Positions 27,001 to 39,000 of a DNA stretch of 64,000 nt are shown one piece after another (within the stretch, counting starts at the first letter, position 1; every line of letters starts with the position of its first letter). Source of the DNA: Dasyornis broadbenti (Eukaryota > Chordata > Aves > Passeriformes > Dasyornithidae). The stretch lies in contig VZRN01005892.1 in assembly GCA_013397935.1 (NCBI GenBank), positions 1,380,570-1,444,569 of the forward strand. Reading direction: 5' to 3'. Both the position numbers and the translations under genes were made by a program. Below the pieces are notes generated by a model. It did no database searches, had not been told where the DNA came from, and saw only the letters and a list, made by a program, of their open reading frames with translations.

Positions 27001-30000
27001 TGTCATCAGGGCACTTGAGAGACTCAGTGAGTCATCAGTGAATGATCAATTAGTTGCTAACTTCATCAGTTACTAAAGTGTCTTTGTTTCTCTTCAGGAA
27101 AGGAGAAAAGAATTTGAGAGCAACCTGCAAAAGGCTGGTTTGGAACTAGAAACAGAAGACAAGAAGGTAAAAAAAAAAAAAATTAGGACCAAAGGAATAG
27201 ACCTGGAAATTAATAAACCACTTTGTTTGAGAAAAAATTAAAAATGACGCTCATGGATTTCAGTGGAGGATGATTAATTTAGGGGAAACAAGATTAATAT
27301 GTTTATTTGAATCCTTTTTCCAGATACATTGATTAGAATTGTGGAAGCAGAATAATTTTGATTCATGAGGAAGCTTTTGCTTTCGCAACAAGAAGGCAAA
27401 ATAGCTGTGATTTGATTTAAATCCACATAAATGGGAAATATGCTTACAGCTGAATTTAATCCCACCTAACAGTGAGTAACAAGTTTGGAAGGCAGTGAAT
27501 GGATTAGTCATGCCCACTGGATGTTGTAATTTTGAGGAAGGACCCTGGTGTAAGAACCTGAGGATGTTTGATTAGTGGTAGTGTTTGGTGTAATAACTGG
27601 AGAACATGGGATTTAGACTGATGCAGTCAGCGTGGCAGAGGCTGAGTTGAGTTAAATAACTCTTGATGAAGTTCAGACTCTGTGACATCCATAGATGGGG
27701 AATTCATTGAGCAATATGTTAAAAACCCTTCTGATTGCCATCTGCTGTGAATGCAGAGCAGCACTAGAAGAACATGCATGTTGCATGAGGCCTATGACAA
27801 GATTATTCTTCGTGTTTCCAGTGTAATGAGAACTTTCAGACCTCAGTGTATGAGATTAATACAGATTGAAAAGCCTTTGTGGGCTTTTAGTAGTGCAGAG
27901 GTTATTTTTATGGGTAGCCAACCAGTCAGATAAGCTTTTCAGTTAAATATAAATATATATACATGCATACAAAAAGTCCTCCTGTTGTTTCCTCCTTTTT
28001 GTTTTAAAATTCCTCCAGAAATATGTAAAAAGCAATGCATTTTGTATTAAAAATATTCCCATAAATCCCAATAAAACACAGTTTGCTCTGATGTCTGATT
28101 TATTTTTCCTGGAGCAGGAATCTGAAGATGGCAAGATTTTTTTTGTGAAGATCCACGCGCCGTGGGAGGTTCTGATCACATACGCAGAAGTGCTGAACAT
28201 TAAAGTTCCCATCAAGGAAAATGACATTCCCTCCATGGTGGAGAACCCCCTGGACTGTGTGCTTTACCCACTCAGGCTGCCTGAGCACGTGATGCACCCT
28301 GAGCCAGATTATTTCACGGCACCATTCAGCAAGGACAAGCAGGAGCTGTACCTCATTAATGACGAGAGCACCTTCTTCTCACCATCCATGAGAAACAGAA
28401 TAGTACGTATGTGAATTTGGCTACTGGTATTTACATGTAGATTTGCATGGCCCCAGCAGAATATTTGTGCTAGAAAGGAGTGAGTAGGGAAACTGTGGTA
28501 AGTGGCACATATAGAGAGGCCTGGGTACCCTGTGCATCTTGCTTAGAAATATGGAATAATATTTGTTGGAACAGAACTTCTGGATGTCTACAAGGCAATT
28601 GTGCCCTCAGTGTTCTTCTGTGGGGAAGGCCGTTTGAAGAAATGCTTTTTGCTTTTGTGTGTTTTTCCTGCCGATTACAGACAGTGCACATCCATGATAG
28701 GTTTTCATTAAATGGCCTTAAAATAGGAAAGGTCTGAAATTCTCATCCTTGAATCTCAGGTTAATTATATTCTTACACGTTGCCCGTATGGAACAGAAGA
28801 AGGGAAGAAAAAATTTGGGATTAAGAGACTGCTGAACAATGGCACCTATACAGCTGCATATCCTCTTCATGATGTAAGTATTTTAGCTTCCTGCTCCCTT
28901 GAGCATTTCCCAGTGTTTGCACTCTTTTACCTACTGTGACATTTGCTGTTCCAGCAGCTTTGAATATATACTGAAACCTTTCAGTTTGTCCCGGTAATTG
29001 ATTCTGTTTCATAACACACAAGATGTATCTGTCAGCCCTACTGTTTGGCTTTTATGTGCTGAAATGTTTCTTCCCGTGGATTTTTTAGAATATTTGTCAG
29101 TCACATCATTCCTTTAGAGACTTATTCCGTCATATATTCCTGTAATGTTTGTTTCTAGTAGTTATTTCAGACGTCACAATTCTTTAGTGACCTTGTTTAT
29201 TTATATCTCTGAATTCTACCATAAGACATTTTTAAATGCTGTATTTAGATTTGTATTTTTAAACGCTTGAAAGTATTTCTTTCCTTAGAAAATAAAAATA
29301 AATGGGTAAGTGGATGTTCCTTAGGTTTTCAGGAGGAAAGTTTATCTGAACAAGTTCTAGAACTCTAGTCTAGACTGGGAAGTACTTTATACTTCTGGGA
29401 CTACTGAAACCACAGACAGTAAAAAGCAAGAATCGCTTCTATACAACTACAGCCAACTTTAAATGCTAAGAAATCTTGTGAAAAATTCCAAAACTTGTGA
29501 GACAGACCCAAAAATCTTTGTCTAAAAATAATTATTAAACCTTTTAGAATATTTTCAAAATGCAGACTTTAGGTTGTTGAAACTTCTGTTGGTTGATTTC
29601 TATTTAGAAACCAATCTTCGTGCTTTTCTTTGTGAGTGAGAGACATTCAGGAAGAAAAGGAAAACCAAGATCACAAACTGAATAACTGACATAGCCAAAG
29701 ATGTCTAGAAGCAGAGTTCTGTGGCACAAAATAAAATGTTTGTCTCTTCCCATGTAGTATTTGAGGCTGTGGATGAGGTTTTTTCACCTTACTCTGGTTT
29801 TCTCTCAGTGCCAGTACTGGAAGAAGGCGAGCGACCCGAACTGTGACAGCGAGAGGTACACGCTCTACATGGAGTGGGCCCGCTTCCTGCGCTTCTACAA
29901 AGAGCAGCCTTTGGACCTGATCAGGTAAAACACTGCCTGGGGGTTGGTGTGTGTCCTTGGTTTTCACTATAATGCAGTGTATATTTGTTTGGAACTTGAT

Positions 30001-33000
30001 CCTGCTTGGAAATTTTTTTGCCGCTTTTAAGATCCGATGAGAACTGGGTATTAATTGGGCACTGTGTTCTTGGAGGACGTGACACAGCTTTCTGCTAAGA
30101 ACTGGAAAAATTATTTATCTCAAATCAAGCTGCTTTCTATCTAGCCAGTCCTCCTAGGGTCTGGTGTTTTACAGAAAATTCAGCTGTAAAGAAACTCATC
30201 TCAGATTTTTTATTCAATCTCTGCAAAAAATTTTTTACAGATTTATTTGAAGTGTTGAAATTTCAGCACAGACTTGAAAAAACGCTGATAAAATCAGTTT
30301 GGAAGCTTGACTCTTAGTTCTAACCCCAAATTTAAACTCACCCAAGATCTCTTTAATTCAGCTCATACAATGCAAAAAAATATCGCATTGTTCACAGATT
30401 GCAGTTACCTGCTTGTAATACAAATGGATGTATTTCTGTGGATTACCCATTTGTTCCAATCATGTGATCAGAACTGTTGTGCTGTTTCATTTGTGTGACT
30501 CCTTGGGAAAATCAGAAAGTAAATCTTCATTTACATTATCCTGTAGAAAAGAGAAAGAGGGATTTTATAGTTAGAGCTTCTGCTAGGAGGAAGAAAGGAC
30601 AAAAGAAGCCATATATCCTGGTCACTCACCTTGTTCATGCAGCTTGAATAACTTCTCATGGCCAGCTTCAGATCTCATTTTCCACTGTACTTCAATGTGT
30701 TTACTCTTATGTTAAAAGAGAATTTTGTCAAGTATTTAATTTTTCTCTGGCCAGTTTGCTCTATTACAGTTTTAAATTTTCCTTTGTATTCCTGTTAATT
30801 GCAATTTTTTTGTATTCAGGAAGTACTATGGAGAGAAGATCGGAATCTATTTTGCCTGGCTAGGATTTTACACTGAGATGTTATTCCTTGCAGCAGTTGT
30901 TGGCTTAATCTGTTTTCTTTATGGCTTGTTTACGATGGATGAAAATATGAGCAGGTGAGTATAACACTGAAAGTCTCCTTGGCAAAAGCTAAGCAATATG
31001 GAAGTTTTGTTTTTGCAAAAAAACCCCATCAGGTAACAAGCTTTTAAAGCTTGTTAGAGCAGACAAACTTGTTCTTCAGCTGTCTTTATTGACTGAAAAG
31101 GTGGTAGACCACTAATGCAGAACTTGTGACTATCAATTAGTAAGACTCAACTTGTAGGTGAAAAGCAATATTTTGTTGGCAATAGCTGTCTGTGCTGGAG
31201 AATCTGCAATATGTGAAGTCCTAAGAGCACCTCTTAGATCTCTCAAAATTGTTTATTGTTGCCTTAAGCTGGTCTGTTTAATCTGTCTTGAAGAGCAGTA
31301 TGACCTTCTTGTGTAGGTCATCTTTGTGCTAATCAAAAGCATGAGTAGTATAGATCAGCAGTGTTCTCCCATCAAAGAGGGATCCAGTGTCTTAGAGGCC
31401 ATAGTTTGTTGTTTTTTTAAATAAGCACAGTATTTGTTTTATCAGAAGTCACAAAATTTACTGTATTCAAGGATTGGGGGTGGGAAGAGAAGAGGGCTGA
31501 CTTTTCATTGCTCACTGTTTTCTTCCAGAAAATTTTGAGTTTTAACCATAAAAGATGAATTACAGGTTAAAATTCTCATGTATTCTATTGAATTATGTAA
31601 TTTTGAGACCTGTATTTTAACTAGGTTAGGATTTCACCTGGGAATACTGCTATACATGTTCACATTTCTCTGGATACTGAAGGACTATCGTAGTATTGTA
31701 AACTTCACCCACAGCCATTGAATTAAAGTAGCAAATTTTACTGCGGGTATCAAAGCTGAACTGGTATGTCCGCTTATGAAAAAGGTGTTTTGATCTCATT
31801 GCTAACCTGATGAGAAATAACGTGGTTTATATCTCACCTGGAAGCAGTGCATGTGCAGTCCAGCTCCTGCAGACTCCTGATTCATTGCTGATAGAGCCAG
31901 GGAGCCCATACCCAGGGACTTGTTAATTCTTCTTGCAGCAACTGCTTCATTTCTTGGCTTGCCCTGACCAGCCACTGATTAAACCCAGGGAATGTGACGA
32001 GAAGTGGCATCTTTGCCACAAATGTTGACCTTTGAACAAACAAAGCTCTTACTTAATTTTAAAATAAATTTCATATAACAGCTTTTAAGATGCTGTGGAA
32101 ATAGATACTTTACAATGTTTTCCTCCTCAGCAAAGAAATCTGTGACCCTGCAATTGGAGGAGAGATCATCATGTGCCCACTTTGTGACCGAGAGTGTGAA
32201 TACTGGAGACTAAACACCACCTGTGAGTCCTCACAGGTCTGTATTTGGTTCTACAGCCACTTGACATTTTGTGTTCATCCTGAAAACTGTTTTGGTACTG
32301 ACCTGTTCCTGGGTGTTCTGTTGCAGTATTCCCATTTGTTTGACAACGTGGCAACTCTTTTTTTTGCCATTTTCATGGGCATATGGGGTGAGTACATTTG
32401 ATACGTTTTATGTTAAGCAGTTAGGAGATCTTGGCCAAGCTGTTGAGGGCCAGTGGAAGTGGGAAGAATGGGAATAATGGCTTCATCTTAATATCCTGTG
32501 TATGATCTAGCCACTCGCTTTTTTCATATAGAATTATTCTTAAAAATCTAATAAGATGATGTTGTGTGGCTGTTTTACTAAACTTTTCTTGGTTTCTAAG
32601 CGCTAGTATTTGTATGACATGGATTAGTCATTCAGGAAGTACCAGCCAAAGAGTTTAGAACTGCAGAAGATAAGCTTTCCTGTGTTTGTCTGAACCGTAA
32701 AACCGCTCCAGTTCAAATAAGAACAATCAGATTACAAAATGTTTACATTTTAAAGTAGTTTATAAAATGTAAAATGCTTTTAAAATGTTATATAGTATTA
32801 TAAATTTTATAGTTGTTTATATATGAAATCAGTTCCCTCTAGTGTCTTATATAATTCTTAAGCCAGCCCAACTCCTGACCATATGAAAAACATCAGACAT
32901 TCACTGTCTTTAAAATTACCATGATATCAAATAAGCATCAAAAAAGCAACAGAAATCTTTGAACACACTATTTGAAGGCTGGTTTGCTTATTTGTTGTAA

Positions 33001-36000
33001 TAGGTATTTATGTGTTACAGGTTAATGCACAGCAATTAGTTGAATTATCAGGTTCTTTTCTTAATTCCGTGTTGCGTTTTGCATATGCAGAGTAGTTAAA
33101 CTGGAATTGAACATGGTCATCATAACAATAGAAATACTCATACCTTGTCTTGGCATCTTCCTTGTCATCCACTTCTGGAATTAGCTAATTTTAGCAATTA
33201 GCTAATAAATCACTGGATCCATATTGTGGTCTTATAATAATAATTTTAGCAATTAGCTAATAAATCACTGGATCCATATTGTGGTCTTACCTGTGAACTA
33301 TAGTAGGCAGTCAGTAAATATAGGTGAGCCACACTACAAGGATAAATAATTAACCACAGAAAAGAAGCCCCTGCAGATGTTTAACTTGGTTCATGAACTT
33401 ATTCTTTCTTGACTCTGTTTTAACGTTTGCAAATTGTAGTTACACTTTTCTTGGAGTTTTGGAAGAGGCGGCAAGCTAGACTGAAGTATGAGTGGGATTT
33501 GGTTGATTTTGAAGAGGAACAGCAACAACTCCAGCTGAGGCCTGAGTACGAGGCAAAATGTACCCAAAAGAAGAGGAATCCCATAACTCAGGTAATGAAC
33601 ATGCTGCATTGACATGTGTGAAAATTCAGTTGTATGCTGAAAGTTTCATAACCTGGAAACTGATATATAAAATCAGGAAAATGAAGGCAAAGTTTTTGGC
33701 TTTGACAGTTTTTACAGTTTTACAGTCTGTCACATTTCAGGGTAGCAGTCTCTGAAATCTTCATGCCTTTAAAACCATATTCTTATCTGTACACAACATA
33801 AGAAGAAACAGTAAAGTGATAAGTGGGTTAACCACCCTAGCTGTGGTTTTGCCTCTGATACACAACCACTTTGTTTGCGGAGCACCAGAGAGATGAAGGT
33901 TGCTGAAGTCTCTGAAATCTAATTGAGATACAATTAATGACCCTTTTAAACTCTGTTAAACTGTATAAATACTACATGTTAATGCTAATTTTCATTTAAA
34001 TTTATTTTAGGTAGGAGTTATTTGACAAATTTAGGGATCAGCTGGTTGCATTCCAACACATCTACCACCTCAGTTTGATGTATTTTTAAATCATTTTTTT
34101 CTCTTTCATAGAATTGCATATAAATAGCTTATTGTCACTAGTCCTGAGTATACTTAGATAACACAGTCTTCAGAAAAGAAATAGAAGCTTGGCCAGAATG
34201 GGAAAAGAGTCTTTGCCATATAAACAGTATCCCTGTGCGAGGGTGATCATGCTGGGACAGGGCAATAATGGGCTGACTGGTCGGCACTGGTACAGCATGG
34301 ACCAAAACTGTAGCCTGGTGAGGTGAATCAGCTGTAGCTGAGCACAGCCAGAGGCTTAGGTGTGCTTGTGCAGCTGTCCTGAGGGAGAAGATTGTTCTCT
34401 CTCTAAATTAACCCCAATCCCTTAGGTGAGATAGGGTTTTTTGAACTTTATTTAGGAAACAAATTGCTCTATTGGACTGTAATACACTTCTCTTATCTCA
34501 TTGTGAGATACTGCACTCCGCTGTGCTTTCTAAGTATGCATTAACAGTTACCATAAAAATTCAATGGCTGTACAAGCCTTTCTTTTATGACACTTCAATT
34601 TACTGTCTCAGTGGTTTTTCAGAAGCTTTGTTGCAGCAGGGTTAGCAGTGATCCTTATCAGTACCCAGTTATAGGATAACCTGTACAGATTAGCCACGCT
34701 GGAGTGCAATTTCCTCCTATTAAAGCATGTGCTGTACTGAACACGTGAAAGGACAGTGCTTCCAAATAAGTTAATTCTGCAGTAACCAATAAGGTTACGT
34801 GGGTACAGGACAATGACTTTCTTGTGTCCCACAGCTGGTTTTGCTTCGCTCAGAAAATGATTTCCTCATTATTTGTGATTCAAAATTCTAAGTGCACTGA
34901 AACCGAAATTGCCCATCTTGAAGCTATAATGAACTCATTTGTTCATGGTGCTAAGCTGTCTAACTGGATCATAGCTAAAATCTGGGTTTGCTGATTAGAA
35001 TAGAATTCTCATTTACATAAATAATAAAGCATTCGATTCAAACTTAGGCTCTGACATTGCACATTACTGCCTACATTACATTTGGGGTTGCACTCATCTG
35101 TAGTACTCGGTGCCACTTTGTTCAAGAGGAGTGCCCTGTCCCAAAGCTTTAGCAAATTCAGGTTATTTTTTGCTAGATCTTCTTCCTCTGACATTGGTTC
35201 TTAAACACAAGATCTTTCATAACATGTGTAATCTGATATTTTAGGTTGCAAAAACTTTACAGGAGCATTGAAAATTGTTCTTGCGCTGTCTGGGGATACT
35301 GGCATGGGTAAGGCCCAGTTGCCTGGTGCTGCAGAAGAGCTTGGCAGCTGCATTCATAGCCATCTCTTCAACTGAAAAAAACAAATAACATTGAAGGAGT
35401 GGAGAAAAGCACTCTCTGACTGGCACATCCAAACAACAATTTTAAGAAATCTCAGCACGAAGAATTTATAAAACTTGAGTCCAGTTGTGGACTCAGCTGT
35501 TTGACAGCTAACCTAGCATTACAGCAATAGTTCTGGCCTGCTCGTCTCAGAAAGTTGGTCTTTTTCCTTCGCCTACTGATTGATTTTGCAAAAGTTTAAC
35601 TATTCTTTCCCAGTACTGTCTTTACTTGTAGCAGTTTTATGGCCACTTCTGTCCTGATCTTTTTGCCTCCCCGCCCCCAGCACACTCAAAATTACATCCT
35701 GTCTGCCATTTTAGAGGGGCAGGGTTCTGTATGGTTTCCCTTGGATGTGAGCACTTTTCACACAGCTAATGAGAGCTCTGTGTGCTTTTTGATGGTGGAA
35801 TAAGATGTGGAAATCAGCTGTGTTCTACTTGACTCTTTCAGGAGATGGAGCCTTATTTGCCTGTCACTAGCCAGGCTGTGCGGTTCTGCATCTCAGGAGC
35901 TACAGTGTTGTTCTGGGTGAGCATCTTTTTGAATCATCACTTTAACATATATCAGAGGTCCTGATATCACATCATCACATAAAAACATTATATTGGTTTT

Positions 36001-39000
36001 AATCATGATATTAACACATGCTTTTACTATTGTCCTGCGGATTTCATGTTGTCATTTAAAGTGCACTTCAATTCTGATAATTTTTTTTTTTAAAAAGACC
36101 CTGGAAATCGATCATTAGTAATTTGATTGAACATTTTAGCATAGAGATAACTTTCTCTGTGACTTAGTTGCCGGTAACAGATATACTGAAAAAATTATAG
36201 TGAAGGCAAACAGAAATGGAGACAGAAAGGACAAGTTAAATTAAACTGTCAGCTCTGAAACTCACTCTACATTCATTGTTGTGAATACCTTTTTTTTGAG
36301 TCTGTGTTCTTCTGCACTTACTCGAATATTGGTATTAGGTTGTCTACTTTTCTTATGTTAGCAAAATATTTTTGGGGGTTTAATATGTATAATATAACAA
36401 AGTATTTTGCCCGTGTACTTTGCATTTCAGTGCTGCTGAACTCATACCCACAAGGAATAAAATTTGAAAAATACAAAGCACGATGGTTTACATCTTATTT
36501 TTAAAGCTGTGTGCATAAGCTATAGTATACAGCTTTACTGAGCTGCCAAAGTGTAATTCCAATGTCCCTGTTTCCCTCAGGTGTCCCTGATCATAGCCAG
36601 CATGATCGCAGTGATCGTGTACCGCCTGGCAGTGTACGCTGCCTTCGCCAGCCTCATGGAGAACACGCAGACGCTGCAGCCCATCAGCAGCTTGCTGACC
36701 CCTCAGCTGGCAACCTCAGTCACAGCCTCCTGCCTCAACTTTGTCATCATCATGATACTGAATTTTTTCTATGAGAGAATAGCCATCTGGATTACTGATA
36801 TGGGTGAGCAGGGCTACTTACTTGAAGGCAAAACTTGGAAGGAATTGTTGAGGGTAGAACCCATCAGGGTGTTCTGTGCTCAGGTTGTTCTTGGCTTAGG
36901 TGCAGTGGGAGCACTGCAGCTTGCAGCAGCTTGCAGCAGTGACTCAGGTGTATCCACAGCTACATTGAACATTTTCCCTGCATTTTGATATTCTCATAGC
37001 CTGGTTTTTCTTCATATAACGCTTGCTTATATTAAAACTACTCTACAGAGACAATCACAGACCTGAACACAGTTAAAAATTACCTTGTATTGCATTAGAA
37101 TCACCAAAGCAAGATCAGACCATCTTGATCTATCAGTGTTTCAATTAGAAATCCTGTAGATGTATTTTTAAAAATAGATCACAGCCATCTTTTCAAGAAA
37201 AAAAAAGACTAAATAATCATGACTCTGAGTCTGGGGGAAAAGATGGGATAGGAGAGGATATTTTCCATTTTTTTCTGAGCATTGTTTCGCTTAGCTCTGG
37301 CTGTACAGATTTGGAGTTACACAGATGAAAGGCAGAGGTTGAGCAGGATAGGAAGTTTGTGCCCAAGAGGTGTTATTGTAGCAATAGCCATTGATAGATA
37401 GCCTGTCCTGCAGTAACCTCATTCCAGAGCTGGAGGCCCAGGAAGAACAACTACTTTTGTAGTATATTTTATGTTTGACTTTTGCTTGCATGCTGGAAAT
37501 ATCCTTCCTGAGAGCCTTTCTTGCATGTTTTATTTTATTTTATTTCATTTCATTTATTTATTTCATTTCATTTCATTTTATTTCATTTATTTCATTTCTT
37601 ACTTATTTTATTTCATTTTATTTGTCCTCAATAATTTAGAGCTACAAGTCCCTGCAGGTGTTTTATAGAAAGAAATAATTGCAGAATATATTCAGCTTGG
37701 GGAGGAGAGCTGAAAATATTAGGTACTTGCAGTTTGTACAGTTGTCATAAAAACAGTGTGTTGATCTTTTTTTTTATGAGATCTTGCAAGTGGAGTCAAG
37801 AATTGAAAGGTGTTTCTTGCAGAAACTTAAAGGGATGTTGCATTTGGTTTATTTTGCTTTATGGTGGGCCATCTCTTGTCTCTGAGATCTGTATTGCTTA
37901 TCTCTTTTGCCCAAATCAGGCCAAACTGAAACAGGACAAGTAATAAATAAAATTACCTGGTTCTGAGTTCCAGGAATAACATTCACTGGTGTGGGACTGC
38001 TGCCCTCCTGGGGTGGCCGAGGCAGCTGCGCCTGGCCTGGGCTGGCAGGAGTTTCTGCCCAGACTTTATCCACTCCTGAACTCCTGGAAATACTTAGACC
38101 AGATGTGGTGTTCAGACAAGCAGGTATAACCTGCCTCTGGTGCTCTGAACGTTGTGAGCCTAACATCAGTATTTTAACAGCTCACTGAAAATAAAAGTAT
38201 TTTAGGGAGCTGCAACTTAGGGAGGCTGCCTCCTCACCTCAGTGCTGCCTCCTGTGTCCTGCACTCCAGTGCCAGATTCCCAGTAAATACCTCATGTTCT
38301 TCTGGCATGCAAACTTGTACCAAGCTTGGAAACATCAGTTTACTTGGATATATAGAATAACTTGATGGTAAGACAGAGGAGTTAAACTCATCTGCCAGGT
38401 CCTGGCCAATTCAGAGCGACTTGAATGCTTGTATTGTATTTTCTTGTGCTACTTCCCAACTTGAATTGGTTTTATGTTATCTCTCAGCGGCACATGGGCC
38501 ATCCAGTTTGCTGATTTCGATAATATGCACATACAGCATGTTGGGAAAAAGTACTGTAACATACTTCTCTAACGCAAAGAAAAAAATAATCACGTGTTGA
38601 TAGCAGTGAAATTTTCATACTGCAGGACATCCTGCTAGTTACTGTTTGAGATTCATCTTGAATCTCCTAAAATAGTGTAACCTTTGGGGATGGACAAGTA
38701 CTAATGGACAACATAAAGAAGGGGAAGTTAGAAGATTATGGAAGTTTTAAATATGAATTTCCTTTGCCTGCCTGCTCCAAACATTCCATTGTAAAGTAAG
38801 GGTAGGGTGTCTGAGAGAAGGAACTCCATCTGCTGAAATGTTTATAGGTGTTCTTTTCATTTTTTTTTTTCCTTTAAGGTCGCTGTGCATGATGAATGTT
38901 TATGAATCTGTATCCTTTTAAAGAGAGTAAAGGAACATAAAATTGTTGTTTTCTGGTTTCACAGAGATCCCCAGAACTCACATGGAGTATGAGAACAGGC

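Larger units (their letters stand above)
22036..27097 (+). other. ANO5: ANO5 intron 5
   Basis: 5062-nt intron. Holds a 20-nt tandem duplication (22233-22272) and a CR1 copy whose tail appears inverted (24355-24932). A tRNA box-A-like motif near 22890 has no box B. The rest shows nothing recognisable. Confidence 0.75.
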
